From Acidianus sp. HS-5 (GTDB taxonomy: Archaea; Thermoproteota; Thermoprotei_A; Sulfolobales; Sulfolobaceae), in NCBI RefSeq assembly GCF_021655615.1, contig NZ_AP025245.1:1674001-1738000 (forward strand): DNA of 64,000 nt, written 5' to 3'. A program made the position numbers and the translations under genes. Below are positions 1-8,566 of the stretch, in pieces. Below the pieces are notes generated by a model. It was given only the letters and a program-made list of their open reading frames with translations. It made no database searches and was not told where the DNA came from. Numbering within the stretch: position 1 is the stretch's first letter; the number at the start of each line of letters is the position of its first letter.

Positions 1-2
1 CG

Positions 3-227
3 GATGTAGATCCTTTAGGACAGGAAGTTTTATCTTTCCTAGAAAGAGTAAAAGGTGTACAACAGGTCCCTAATCTGAGGTTAGGAGAAAAAGAAAGATG
101 GAGAGTTATAGTACATTTTGACCCTTGTGCCAAAATAAGGTACGTAATAGCCAAGATTGATGATAAATTGATACTTGTTACTGCACATCCTGATCCGGAT
201 GCTGAAAATTTTATAGAATTCAAGTGA
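3..227 (+). CDS. C-terminal end of a hypothetical protein (cut by left edge)
   Basis: An open frame runs from the window edge to a TGA at 225-227 and encodes 74 residues ending in DAENFIEFK. The start lies outside the window. The fragment has mixed alpha/beta character with one Cys (FDPCAK) and no motif that I recognise. The codon use resembles the neighbouring genes, and the frame is followed by an AT-rich gap holding the promoter of the next gene. I assign no function. That it is coding is an inference from the uninterrupted frame and the clean stop before a promoter. Confidence 0.6.
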   Translation, partial: DVDPLGQEVLSFLERVKGVQQVPNLRLGEKERWRVIVHFDPCAKIRYVIAKIDDKLILVTAHPDPDAENFIEFK

Positions 228-307
228 ATATCTCTGTTATTTTAACACTTCACTTGAGAATTTAAGTGAAAGCTCGCCCGATTATTGCAAACCCTTAGTT
301 ACTAAGG

Positions 308-320
308 TTTTTAATGACTA
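308..320 (+). promoter_or_regulatory. TATA-like promoter of the prolyl oligopeptidase gene
   Basis: The segment GTTTTTAATGAC lies about 20-28 bases before the ATG at 336. This fits a leaderless archaeal transcript whose TATA box sits about 25 bp upstream of the first base. It is the only good TATA-like stretch in this gap. Confidence 0.4.
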
Positions 321-335
321 AATCTTTTACATATT

Positions 336-2075
336 ATGGACAAGTTTGAGTACCTTGAAGATTTAAATGACGAAAGGACTAAGTCCTTCATAGAGAAGGA
401 AAATAAGAAGACCGAAGAAAAGCTGGGCAAAAGAGCAAAGGAACTTTACCCGAGGCTTTTAGAAATTTACAGAGAGCCTTACGTCCTTAGCATGTTTGCA
501 TACGACGAAAATAATCCGGCAATCTTACTTTATGGAGAGAAAAACCAAGTACTTTTAGGTAATAAAGTAATTTATACTCCGCCTAAAGACTACGTAGCAT
601 CTCTAATCTGGAAGGTTTACAATTCTAAGGAAATAGGAGTTAGCGTACAGAAGAAGGGTAGCGATAAAGTTACAACATTCCTAATTTCCGAGAACAGCGT
701 GAAGGAACTCGGGGAAATGGTGGAATCTCCGTTCTATTTTAAAGGTGAGCTATGTTACGTTAAGAGCTACCGTTATTCTCCACCCCCTGACGGAGGAGAA
801 TATCCTACAGATAGAGTATTTTGCGGAGATGAAATCGTTTACGGTAAAGATTTGAAACCGGGAGAATTCGTGTCAATCAGGGTATTTAACGACCTTATTA
901 CATTAACTAGGAATAAGGGCTGGAGATACAGCGAGCTTTACGCAGGTGAAGATTTTAATTCCCTAAAAAAGATTGATGAAGGCGAAGTAATAGATGTTAT
1001 TGATTACGTTAACGGTTTAATTTACCAGAAGAACGATGCAGTATACCTCGACGGTAAGAAGATTCTACAGTTGGATTATCCCGTACTGGGAGTGTCCTCT
1101 TTAAAAGATTCTCTGGCAGTTGAAGTTATAAAGGACTATAGGACTCCTTTACTCTTTTACGACCTTAAAGGTTATAAGATAGGAGAAGAAAATCACGACA
1201 ATGTAGAGTTTATGGACAGCGAAGGGTCTTCCCTATTTCTTGTAGAAACCTCCTTCAATTATAAGTTTAGAATATCTAGAAAGAAAGGAGAAAAGGAAGA
1301 GGAAGTAATAATGCAGTACGGTAATTACGACGTGACGGTTAAAGACGTATACATAAAAGGTGACGTGTTACTTCACGGCTTTCTACTTTCTAAAGTTAAT
1401 AACCCTAAGGGTGTTATAGTTTACGGCTACGGGGGATTTAGAATTTCTTTATTACCATCTTTCCCAATGTCTACTAGAGTTCTGTTAGATGAAGGATATT
1501 CTGTCCTTATAACAAACTTGAGGGGAGGTTACGAGAACGGAGAGGAATGGCATAAGGATGGAATGTTGCTCAATAAGAAGAACGTATTCAAGGACTTTTC
1601 TGAATTTCTAATGACTGTTAAAATGATGGGAGGGAAGACTATTGCAATGGGTGGAAGTAATGGAGGACTTTTAGTAGGTGCTACTGAAAATGAGTACCAA
1701 GACCTTATAGACTGTGCAGTAATAGGTCATCCTGTTCTGGACATGTTAAAATACGATAAACTTTACGTTGGAAAATATTGGGTTGAGGAATACGGAGACC
1801 CTAACGATCCAAAGTATAGGGATTACCTACTCTCTTACAGTCCTTATCACAACTTAAAGAGGAGCTTACCAAAGACTTTTGTTTACACTGGAATTAATGA
1901 TGATAGAGTTCACCCGGCTCACGCTCTAAAGTACGTTGCTAAGTCTGAAGAGCTGAGTAATGACGTTATGCTCTTTGTTAACGATTCCGGCCATTCAATA
2001 GCTGATCCGGAGTCTGAAGCTAGGGAGTACTCTTATGTTATAGCTTTCATTGAGGAATGTACATCAAACAAATAA
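336..2075 (+). CDS. Prolyl oligopeptidase family serine peptidase (S9)
   Basis: This is a 579-residue cytoplasmic peptidase of family S9, which cleaves short peptides, typically after proline. The N-terminal two thirds look like the beta-propeller that limits substrate size. The C-terminal alpha/beta-hydrolase domain carries the nucleophile Ser441 in GGSNGG, an acid residue near Asp523 in NDDRVHPAHA, and His553 in DSGHSIAD, so the triad is complete. No signal peptide is seen. The length is somewhat short for prolyl oligopeptidases (about 700) but in the range of archaeal members. The ATG follows a TATA-like box. The 3' end overlaps the convergent PaREP1 gene by 12 bases. Substrate preference cannot be read from the sequence. 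Confidence 0.9.
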   Translation: MDKFEYLEDLNDERTKSFIEKENKKTEEKLGKRAKELYPRLLEIYREPYVLSMFAYDENNPAILLYGEKNQVLLGNKVIYTPPKDYVASLIWKVYNSKEIGVSVQKKGSDKVTTFLISENSVKELGEMVESPFYFKGELCYVKSYRYSPPPDGGEYPTDRVFCGDEIVYGKDLKPGEFVSIRVFNDLITLTRNKGWRYSELYAGEDFNSLKKIDEGEVIDVIDYVNGLIYQKNDAVYLDGKKILQLDYPVLGVSSLKDSLAVEVIKDYRTPLLFYDLKGYKIGEENHDNVEFMDSEGSSLFLVETSFNYKFRISRKKGEKEEEVIMQYGNYDVTVKDVYIKGDVLLHGFLLSKVNNPKGVIVYGYGGFRISLLPSFPMSTRVLLDEGYSVLITNLRGGYENGEEWHKDGMLLNKKNVFKDFSEFLMTVKMMGGKTIAMGGSNGGLLVGATENEYQDLIDCAVIGHPVLDMLKYDKLYVGKYWVEEYGDPNDPKYRDYLLSYSPYHNLKRSLPKTFVYTGINDDRVHPAHALKYVAKSEELSNDVMLFVNDSGHSIADPESEAREYSYVIAFIEECTSNK

Positions 2076-2549
2076 CTTCTTTGCTTCAATAAGCATTTCT
2101 TCTACCTTTTTTATGGAGACTCTAACGTCCTCCACGGAATATTTTCTCTCGTGAAATCCCCATACATGCAAATCGTAACCAGCATTCCAGCCGTCTAAAA
2201 CCCAATAACCCAGTTTTTTAGAAAGCGTTTTGCTAGCCTTGCCTAACAAGTAGGTGTACCATCTGCCTTCTTTCAAAAACTCCTGGTATTCCTCGGTCTT
2301 AAATTTTTCTGCTAACGCCTTCACAACTTCTTCGGCTACTTTGTAAGCTTTCTCTGAGGCTTGAACTGCGTCACCTTTTTCAGCATACTCTTTGCTTTCC
2401 TGCATATACTTTTCAGCTAAACTTATTCTTTCCTTACTACTATCTTCAGGATCTTCCTTACTTAAAATATCAAGTAAAGCTTCAGTAACATCAACTCCTT
2501 TTTTCTCTAGCTTTCTTATTACTTCTTCTAACGACATTCTATTTTCCAT
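2064..2549 (-). CDS. PaREP1 family protein
   Basis: The 161-residue protein matches the PaREP1 pattern common in crenarchaea. A helical segment around residues 40-80 (YMQESKEYAEKGD, then ASEKAYKVAEEVVKALA) is followed by LGKASKTLSKKLG and the ending DGWNAGYDLHVWGFHER. PaREP1 proteins are small helical proteins related to HEPN folds, but their function is not established. It overlaps the upstream Lrp-type regulator by 11 bases, so the two are probably cotranscribed. A second PaREP1-like gene lies at 40519-41025 and a decayed one at 20326-20699. Family assignment is firm; function is unknown. Confidence 0.8.
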   Translation of the reverse strand: MENRMSLEEVIRKLEKKGVDVTEALLDILSKEDPEDSSKERISLAEKYMQESKEYAEKGDAVQASEKAYKVAEEVVKALAEKFKTEEYQEFLKEGRWYTYLLGKASKTLSKKLGYWVLDGWNAGYDLHVWGFHERKYSVEDVRVSIKKVEEMLIEAKKLFV

Positions 2550-3033
2550 TTTTTATCTCTTCGATATTAACTTTTTCTTCATCTATAGTCACATAAGGAG
2601 TCTCTCTATACACTTTAGCAACAACGTGAGTACTAGTCCTTTCAACTTCAGGCATATTTATCAATTTTTCTAGGAAGTTCTTCATAAAATCTTCCCTATT
2701 CTTGAACCTAGCCAATACTACGAAGTCCATATCTCCTAGTACAAAATACACTCCCCATACTCCAGGCAATTGAGAAAGTTTTTTACCGAGGCTTTCGTGA
2801 TAGTCTCTCCCATACCTTGCTCTTACGGTGGTAATTACTAGATAATCCAGGTTTAAACTTGATGGATCTACGTAAGTAAAATATCCTTTTATTACTCCTG
2901 TTTTCTCCATCTTTTTAATCCTGTAAGCTACTGTAGACTTTGGAACTTTCACTTCTTCTGCTATCTTTTCTAAAGGATATTTTGCATCATTTTGAATCAA
3001 CTTAAGTATCTTTAAGTCTACTTCATCTACCAT
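2539..3033 (-). CDS. Lrp/AsnC family transcriptional regulator
   Basis: This 164-residue DNA-binding regulator has an N-terminal winged helix-turn-helix (residues 1-60, with KIAEEVKVPKSTVAYRIKKM) and a C-terminal alpha/beta AsnC effector-binding domain (LGDMDFVVLARFKNRED). Such proteins form octamers or dimers and often respond to amino acids. It is divergent from the class III aminotransferase at 3215 across a 181-bp gap that contains an imperfect TTGT/ACAA palindrome, so it probably regulates that gene and itself. It overlaps the PaREP1 gene downstream. The effector is unknown. Confidence 0.92.
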   Translation of the reverse strand: MVDEVDLKILKLIQNDAKYPLEKIAEEVKVPKSTVAYRIKKMEKTGVIKGYFTYVDPSSLNLDYLVITTVRARYGRDYHESLGKKLSQLPGVWGVYFVLGDMDFVVLARFKNREDFMKNFLEKLINMPEVERTSTHVVAKVYRETPYVTIDEEKVNIEEIKNGK

Positions 3034-3052
3034 ATTATTAGAGGAGTAATTT

Positions 3053-3065
3053 AACTTTTATACAT
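3053..3065 (-). promoter_or_regulatory. TATA box of the Lrp-type regulator gene
   Basis: Read on the minus strand the segment is ATGTATAAAAGTT. It lies about 20-32 bases before the ATG whose first base is 3033, the normal place for a TATA box of a leaderless or short-leader archaeal gene. Confidence 0.5.
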
Positions 3066-3149
3066 TTCGTAGGTATGAATATTAGACCTTGTGCAAATTA
3101 CTTCCAATATAGTCGTAAATTATACAGTAATATAAGGGACTAATCAAGA

Positions 3150-3167
3150 TTGTTATATATTTTACAA
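3150..3167. promoter_or_regulatory. Candidate Lrp-type operator in divergent promoter region
   Basis: TTGTTATATATTTTACAA is an imperfect inverted repeat with TTGT and ACAA arms around an AT-rich centre. It sits just upstream of the aminotransferase TATA region and between the two divergent genes. Lrp-family operators in Sulfolobales commonly have such TTG/CAA arms around A/T bases. The link to the adjacent regulator is inferred. Confidence 0.35.
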
Positions 3168-3171
3168 CCTA

Positions 3172-3190
3172 TCCTTTAAAACATTTAAAT
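3172..3190 (+). promoter_or_regulatory. TATA region of the aminotransferase gene
   Basis: TCCTTTAAAACATTTAAAT holds two overlapping TATA-like blocks ending 24 bases before the ATG at 3215. This is the expected spacing for a leaderless transcript. Confidence 0.5.
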
Positions 3191-3214
3191 TCTATCTAAA
3201 CTTATTATTAACGC

Positions 3215-4543
3215 ATGAATACAGAAGATGTCATTAAAACTGTTAAAGAACACACTTTCGGAACTTGGAAAGTCCAAAAAGGTTGGAATCCTTTAAACGT
3301 TGAGAAGGCTGAAGGAGTTTATTTTTATTCTGGAGATAAAAAGATTCTTGATTTCTCATCTCAGCTGGTTAATGTAAATTTAGGTTACGGAAATAAGGAA
3401 GTGATAAAGAGTATAGAAGATCAATTGGAAAAATTACAATACATATCCCCTGCGTTTGCTACAGAAATTAGGGCTAGGGCAGTAAAATCTCTATTAGAAG
3501 TAATGCCCGGAGACCTAACTAAGTTCTTCTTCTCAACTTCAGGTACTGAAGCTAACGAGGCTGCAATAAAAATAACAAGATTCTACAAAGCGCCGTCTTA
3601 TAAGGTACTTTCGAGGTATAGGTCTTACCACGGCTCAACTTTAGGTTCATTAGCATTAACAGGAGATTATAGAAGGTGGTACGCAGAACCTAACGTCGCA
3701 CCAGGAGTTGTTAAAATTCCGGAACCTTACTGTTATAGGTGTCCTTTAAAGTTAAAATATCCTGAGTGTAACTTAGCTTGTGTAAATTACGTTGATTATG
3801 TAATAAAAAATGAGGGAAACGTTGCAGGAGTTATTGTAGAGCCGATAACAGGAACTAACGGAGTTATAGTTCCTCCTAAAGAATACTTACCAACTTTGAG
3901 GAAGATAACTAAAGAGAACGACGTTCTCCTCATAACAGACGAAGTAATGACTGGCTGGGGAAGAGTTGGAGAATGGTTTGCAGTAAATTTGTGGGGAGTT
4001 CAGCCAGATATTTTAACTACTGCAAAAGGCGCTTCAGCCTCTTATGTACCTATAGGAATAACTGCAGTAAGTAAGGAGATTGCGGAATTTTTCGAAAATA
4101 AAATGTTTGCACACGGTCACACTTTTGAGGCTCATCCTATTTCGTTGTCCGCTATACCTGCAGTTGTTGAAGAGTACAAAAGGATAGATTTGCTTTCTCA
4201 CGTAAAGGCTATGGGAAGTTACCTAGGTGAGAGGTTAAAGGAATTAAAGGAGAGGCATAAGAGTATTGGAGACGTGAGAGGAGTTGGATTATTTTGGGCT
4301 TTAGAGTTTGTTAAGGATAATAAGCAGACTCCTTTCGGAGCTTATGAGGATAAATATGAAGGTAAAACTACGGAAGTTGATATCTTAGCTAAGAAACTTC
4401 TGGACGACGGAATTTACGTATTTAATGGACCTTCTTGGTTTGTAGTTTCTCCACCTTTAATAATAAGGAAAGAGGAAATTGATGAAGGTATAGAAAAATT
4501 GGATGAAAAAATAAAATATTTAGATGAAAAATTTTCTGGCTAA
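3215..4543 (+). CDS. Class III PLP-dependent aminotransferase
   Basis: The 442-residue enzyme belongs to the class III (fold type I) aminotransferases, which move amino groups from omega-amines or beta-amino acids to keto acids. The PLP-binding lysine is Lys271 in TTAKGASA. The cofactor-pyridine aspartate is Asp242 in LLITDEVMTGWGR, and FSTSGTEANEAAIK provides the phosphate-binding region. An insert with four to five cysteines (YCYRCPLKLKYPECNLAC, around residues 172-190) is notable and could bind metal. The Lrp regulator upstream suggests control by an amino acid. It could be an aspartate, beta-alanine or taurine transaminase; sequence alone does not decide. Confidence 0.9.
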   Translation: MNTEDVIKTVKEHTFGTWKVQKGWNPLNVEKAEGVYFYSGDKKILDFSSQLVNVNLGYGNKEVIKSIEDQLEKLQYISPAFATEIRARAVKSLLEVMPGDLTKFFFSTSGTEANEAAIKITRFYKAPSYKVLSRYRSYHGSTLGSLALTGDYRRWYAEPNVAPGVVKIPEPYCYRCPLKLKYPECNLACVNYVDYVIKNEGNVAGVIVEPITGTNGVIVPPKEYLPTLRKITKENDVLLITDEVMTGWGRVGEWFAVNLWGVQPDILTTAKGASASYVPIGITAVSKEIAEFFENKMFAHGHTFEAHPISLSAIPAVVEEYKRIDLLSHVKAMGSYLGERLKELKERHKSIGDVRGVGLFWALEFVKDNKQTPFGAYEDKYEGKTTEVDILAKKLLDDGIYVFNGPSWFVVSPPLIIRKEEIDEGIEKLDEKIKYLDEKFSG

Positions 4544-4845
4544 CTTTTAATTTTCTTTATAAGCTTCTCAGCTTTTTCAGTATATCTAGCTAAAGCATTT
4601 CTCAAGTCCTTTGTACTCATTTTCTTTTGGTTTTCTCTCAAACTGTCTATCTTTTTCATTAAGTCTGCGAATTCCTTTTGAATATCATCAACTTTTTTGC
4701 CTTCCTTCTTAGCTTTTGCTAATTCTGAATTCATTGTATTATGAAGCGTAGTGTAAAGTTTGTTAGCATCGTTTAGTACATCGTCCTTTGCGTTATAGGC
4801 TTTCTTTTTTATTTCCTCCATGATTTTTGAAAGTTCTTCAGACAT
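4540..4845 (-). CDS. Small alpha-helical coiled-coil protein
   Basis: This 101-residue protein is nearly all charged helix, rich in Lys and Glu, and probably a coiled coil (MEEIKKKAYNAKDDVLNDAN near the start). It has no Cys or membrane segment. Its 3' end overlaps the convergent aminotransferase by 4 bases, and it starts 30 bases downstream of the dipeptidase stop, so the two may share a transcript. I do not recognise a family. A structural or nucleic-acid-associated role is possible but not shown. Confidence 0.7.
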   Translation of the reverse strand: MSEELSKIMEEIKKKAYNAKDDVLNDANKLYTTLHNTMNSELAKAKKEGKKVDDIQKEFADLMKKIDSLRENQKKMSTKDLRNALARYTEKAEKLIKKIKS

Positions 4846-4875
4846 AGGAGGAATTTAAGTATGAAGGTTAAAAAA

Positions 4876-5817
4876 CTAAAGGTTCTCTTCTATTACTCTG
4901 TAAGCGTTTCTCCAGAGGATTTGATCTTCATGACCTTCAATTACTAATTCCTTTATTTTAGTTATTTTCTCGAAACCTTGAGGTACTTCTGAAATTCCCA
5001 GAAAATCTGTACCTATAGCAACGTAGTCCCAACCGAAGGATTCTCCTATGTATTTTATATTTTCTATGAGACCTTTTATGCTCTTTTCAGGGAGTGTCGA
5101 GGTAATTGCAGTAATTCCTATTACTCCTCCTCTCTTAACAACGCATTCTATTTCCTCATCATCATAATTTCTTACGTGATCTTTCAATTTTCTTGCATTA
5201 CCATGGGAGATTATTACTGGCTTAGAAGTTATTGAACAAACATCAAGTACAGTCCTTTTGCTTGCATGAGCTAAATCGATTATCATTCCTAATTTATTAG
5301 CTAATTTAACTAACTCCTCTCCTTCTGACGTTAATCCGTAATCTCTCCTAGAAAAGCAAGATGAAGCAAACTTTGTGTCGTAATTCCATGTTAAGCCTAC
5401 ATTTAGGAAGTGAAGTTCCTTGAGAATATAGAGATCTTCGAATTCCTTTAAAGAGTCTGTGCCTTCTAAGGAAAGTAAGAACTTTATTCCAGGCTTTTTT
5501 AGATCTTCTTTACTCCTTATTATCTTAATATGTCCTGTCCTTTCTAGGTAGTAGTAGTCTTTAAGCTGAGATAATAATACATCAAATGAGAAATTTGATG
5601 AGCTTGTATAAAATCCATATCTTAAAGATAATTCTTTGCTTCTTTCACTTAATACATCAATGTGAGGAAAAATGGAAGAGAAAATTATTGCGTTCTTATC
5701 AACAGTCTTTAGCATTTCAATACTTGACTGCTCTTTTCCGTGGATAATGTCCTTTCCTTCTTGAGCTGAATATGCAAAATCTTCATGGAGATCTACTAGC
5801 ACAATAAGATAATCCAT
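4876..5817 (-). CDS. Membrane-dipeptidase-type peptidase (M19)
   Basis: The 313-residue protein matches the M19 renal dipeptidase family, zinc enzymes that split dipeptides. Metal ligands can be placed: HxD in DLHEDF (residues 10-12), Glu in LSLEGTD, His in IDLAHAS, and His in VIISHGNAR. Catalytic-site Asp is in IGTDFLG. There is no signal peptide, so it should act in the cytoplasm. The ATG at 5817 gives the expected start before the first metal motif. It is oriented away from the MFS gene at 5971, with an AT-rich gap between. Confidence 0.88.
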   Translation of the reverse strand: MDYLIVLVDLHEDFAYSAQEGKDIIHGKEQSSIEMLKTVDKNAIIFSSIFPHIDVLSERSKELSLRYGFYTSSSNFSFDVLLSQLKDYYYLERTGHIKIIRSKEDLKKPGIKFLLSLEGTDSLKEFEDLYILKELHFLNVGLTWNYDTKFASSCFSRRDYGLTSEGEELVKLANKLGMIIDLAHASKRTVLDVCSITSKPVIISHGNARKLKDHVRNYDDEEIECVVKRGGVIGITAITSTLPEKSIKGLIENIKYIGESFGWDYVAIGTDFLGISEVPQGFEKITKIKELVIEGHEDQILWRNAYRVIEENL

Positions 5818-5928
5818 TCTCAGAATTAAAGCGTTAGTATGATAGAGTTTTTTAGAAAGAGTTTAATTAAACTAATACAATTTAAACTTAAAAAACTAAT
5901 TCATACATACTCAGTCCTATTTAAACTA

Positions 5929-5945
5929 TATAATAAATTTTAAAA
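5929..5945 (+). promoter_or_regulatory. TATA region of the sugar-type MFS gene
   Basis: The stretch TATTTAAACTATATAATA lies about 26-42 bases before the ATG at 5971 and contains the only strong TATA-like sequence close to that start. Confidence 0.4.
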
Positions 5946-5970
5946 AAGAGATCGTTGAAATATATATTTG

Positions 5971-7434
5971 ATGTCGTCTCAATCTGCTCTTCAACAAATA
6001 TTGGATCAGATAGATACGAGAAAATTGAACAAATTTTACTGGATAATAACAATATTAGCTGCGATAGGAGGATTCTTATTCGGTTACGATACAGAAGTTA
6101 TAGGTATAGCGTCAGTTTTTGTTCCTTATCATTTCACAGGATTTGTTTATGGATATGAAATAGCTAGTGCTTCTTTAGGAGCAGCAATAGGTGCAATAAT
6201 AGCTTACTTTTATACTGACAGATTTGGAAGGAAATCCCTACTAATTGCAGACGCTGCGATATATACTGCGGCAGCAATCCTTTCAGCCTTAACTATTAAT
6301 GGGGCGATGCTCCTCGTAATGAGGACAATAATAGGAATTGCTATAGGTGCAGATTCTGCAGTAGCTACTGCATATATCACGGAATATGCACCTAAAAATA
6401 AGAGAGGTTCTCTAGCAATAATACAACAGTGGATGATAACTATAGGAATATTAGGCTCATACTTTGTAGGTAGCGCAATACTCTTTTTTGCCCCAGGATT
6501 AGCTTACACTGTAGATTGGAGGTTAATATTAGGATTAGCAGCAGTACCAGCAGTAATAGGTTTAATTTTCAGATTTATGATGCCGGAATCTCCGAGGTGG
6601 TTACTCCTTTCTGGAAAGATTGATAAGCTAAAGGCTTCATTAAAGAGGTTCGGAGTAACAGTTAGCGATGATATAATTAACAAGGCCGTAAACGAAGTAA
6701 GATATGAAGAAAGCCAAAAGTTCGATACCGCGACTAAGAGAGCATTCTTAGTTGTTGGATTATGGATAATCTTCCAGCAAATTACCGGAATAAACGTGCC
6801 TTTCTACTACGGACCAGCTATAATCCTTAAACTACACCTATTTGCCAGCACTTCTAACCCTGTCTATTCTGAAGTATACTCAGTCTTAGCTGCAATGACT
6901 CTAGCAGTAATAAACACGGCCGCTACATATATAGCCTTCAGATATATAGACCGCATAGGAAGGAGAACTTTAGCAATATCTGCTTACATAGGAATGCTTG
7001 TCTCAGACTTAATTGGCGGATTCTTAGTAATGAACGGAATTTTAATAGGCGCATTATTTGCATTTGCGGGATTCATAATATTCTTCGCCTATGGAGTTGG
7101 AGGAACTGGATGGCTAGTTCAGGCAGAGTACTTCAAAACCGCTATGAGAGGAAGAATGGCGGCATTAATTGCACTCTTAGACTGGGTAGCAAATTTTGCA
7201 ATAATTGAAGTCTTCCCAGTAATGCTTTCCACTATAGGACTTGCAGGTTCAATGTTTGTATTCAGTGCATTGGATGCAATAGCACTAGCAATAGTATACT
7301 TCCTATTACCGGAAACTAAGGGATTATCTTTAGAGCAGGTTGTTAAAATGTTCGGCGAGACACCGGTTTCACAACTGAGAAAAGGAAGAGAACTTGTATT
7401 AAAGGAGGAGAAAGAAAAGGAAGTAGCGAAGTAA
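5971..7434 (+). CDS. MFS transporter, sugar porter type
   Basis: This 487-residue membrane protein has 12 predicted helices and the sugar-porter signatures: GYDTEVIG in helix 1, DRFGRKSLL between helices 2 and 3, PESPRWLLLSGK before the central loop, QQITGINVPFYYGP in helix 7, DRIGRRT, and PETKGLSLEQ at the C-terminus. It should import a sugar or related solute by proton symport. A TTG at 5968 directly precedes the ATG at 5971; I chose the ATG. A pyrimidine-rich tract follows the stop. The substrate is not determinable. Confidence 0.92.
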   Translation: MSSQSALQQILDQIDTRKLNKFYWIITILAAIGGFLFGYDTEVIGIASVFVPYHFTGFVYGYEIASASLGAAIGAIIAYFYTDRFGRKSLLIADAAIYTAAAILSALTINGAMLLVMRTIIGIAIGADSAVATAYITEYAPKNKRGSLAIIQQWMITIGILGSYFVGSAILFFAPGLAYTVDWRLILGLAAVPAVIGLIFRFMMPESPRWLLLSGKIDKLKASLKRFGVTVSDDIINKAVNEVRYEESQKFDTATKRAFLVVGLWIIFQQITGINVPFYYGPAIILKLHLFASTSNPVYSEVYSVLAAMTLAVINTAATYIAFRYIDRIGRRTLAISAYIGMLVSDLIGGFLVMNGILIGALFAFAGFIIFFAYGVGGTGWLVQAEYFKTAMRGRMAALIALLDWVANFAIIEVFPVMLSTIGLAGSMFVFSALDAIALAIVYFLLPETKGLSLEQVVKMFGETPVSQLRKGRELVLKEEKEKEVAK

Positions 7435-7468
7435 TTCTTTTTCTTCCTCTTCTTTTTTCCTTCTTCTA
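7435..7468 (+). terminator. T-rich transcription terminator after the MFS gene
   Basis: The 34 bases after the stop are almost all T and C, with runs of five to six T. Oligo-T tracts are the usual intrinsic termination signal in crenarchaea. Confidence 0.5.
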
Positions 7469-7471
7469 TAT

Positions 7472-7501
7472 ACTTTGTATAAACTTTATAACCTATATAG
7501 T
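7472..7501 (+). promoter_or_regulatory. PAP2 promoter with a CTATATAGT half-site
   Basis: A TATA-like run (TTTGTATAAACTTTATA) lies roughly 25-40 bases before the ATG at 7514. CTATATAGT at 7493-7501 is identical to one arm of the 18-bp palindrome found upstream of four phosphate-type genes in this window. The half-site may be chance. Confidence 0.35.
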
Positions 7502-7513
7502 GCTCCATACATT

Positions 7514-8122
7514 ATGCGTAAGTATTGGCTGTTCCTAGTATTTTTTGTTGCTCTATCGATCTTAATAAAAATATTTAGTGAGGACAATGGAATAAACGTT
7601 TACCTTTTTGAATTAATCAATTACCATCAGCTTGACATCTTAAACTCCTTCATGATTGCCTTGTCAAAATACGGTAGATGCTATGTTTGGATTCCTTTGA
7701 ATGCATTACTTTTAATCTTCAAAAGAACTAGGAGGACAGGAATTACTTTGGCAGCGTCTTTTATCCTGGCAATAATATTAGGGGAGGCTAGTAAATACAT
7801 AATGGCCGAACCTAGGCCTTTCTATTTTATTCATGCAAATTTACTTATACCAAAACCGCACGATTATAGCTATCCTTCTGGACATGCATTAATAGTTGGA
7901 GATGGTGCTGCAGTTCTAGCTTTAACTTCTCCTAAGTGGTTATGGATTCCTCTCTTAATAGAGGCTCTGCTCGTTTCTTATTCAAGAGTTTACGTCGGAG
8001 TTCACTGGCCTGCTGACATATTAGGAGGTTGGCTTTTAGCTCTTTGGATAGCTTACTTTACTGTTGAAGAAGAGAGTAAAGGTTTACTTTCTTCAATAGA
8101 GAAAATATTCAAGGTTAGTTAA
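7514..8122 (+). CDS. PAP2 superfamily membrane phosphatase
   Basis: This 202-residue membrane phosphatase belongs to the PAP2 superfamily, which removes phosphate from lipid phosphates such as polyprenyl diphosphate or phosphatidate. All three signature motifs are visible: KYIMAEPRP, YPSGHAL, and SRVYVGVHWPADILGG with the catalytic His. Four to six membrane helices surround them. The frame is open from a TTG at 7475, but that codon falls inside the TATA region, so the ATG at 7514 is preferred. It could recycle the dolichyl or other lipid carrier for glycosylation. Confidence 0.9.
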   Translation: MRKYWLFLVFFVALSILIKIFSEDNGINVYLFELINYHQLDILNSFMIALSKYGRCYVWIPLNALLLIFKRTRRTGITLAASFILAIILGEASKYIMAEPRPFYFIHANLLIPKPHDYSYPSGHALIVGDGAAVLALTSPKWLWIPLLIEALLVSYSRVYVGVHWPADILGGWLLALWIAYFTVEEESKGLLSSIEKIFKVS

Positions 8123-8131
8123 AAATTCTTT

Positions 8132-8527
8132 TTATCGAGTGTGTTTTACGTAGTTAAATTCACTAGTGAATTTAAAGCTATAAATGCCTTTAGCATAAGT
8201 TGGAATTTTCTTGACATTTAATTTCTTTAAGGTATAATTACTTATTTCTCTCCTCAATAATAAGTTTGATAAAGATAAAGGACTAGCTATAGCATCTATT
8301 AGCATTATAGGAATCCAATTCTCATTCACTCCGAATTCTGCTTATATTCACAATTGCTTTAACAAAGTAAGCAAAAGACTGGATTTTCCACTTCTCCTAG
8401 GCCCTTTAATAATATTGTAAGACCTTGTTTAGAAACTAATTCAGTTAACCTCTTAAGGTCATTTTCTCTACCTTAGCTCTGGAATAAATCTCTCCTTATC
8501 GCTAAATATCTCGGTAAAGGAAAACAT
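8132..8527 (-). pseudogene. Decayed archaeal AAA ATPase (PF01637 type), N-terminal remnant
   Basis: Reading the minus strand from an ATG at 8527 gives MFSFTEIFSDKERFIPELR, then a stop. A shifted frame continues as RENDLKRLTELVSKQGLTI, and a further shift gives GPRRSGKSSLLLTLLKQL, a clear Walker A of the archaeal ATPase family, followed by stops. A last open stretch (8132-8329) contains ENWIPIMLIDAIASPLSL, the beta strand that follows in this family. Only about 400 bp remain of a gene normally over 1 kb, with at least two frameshifts, so it is inactive. Such ATPases are abundant and unstable in Sulfolobales. Confidence 0.75.
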
Positions 8528-8566
8528 TCTAGAAAATCTCTTTTACTGATCTATTAAGGGTTTTTT

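Noticed and set aside
7119..7508. 129-aa antisense frame over the MFS gene
   Set aside because: It is a shadow of the conserved transporter and has no promoter or family similarity.
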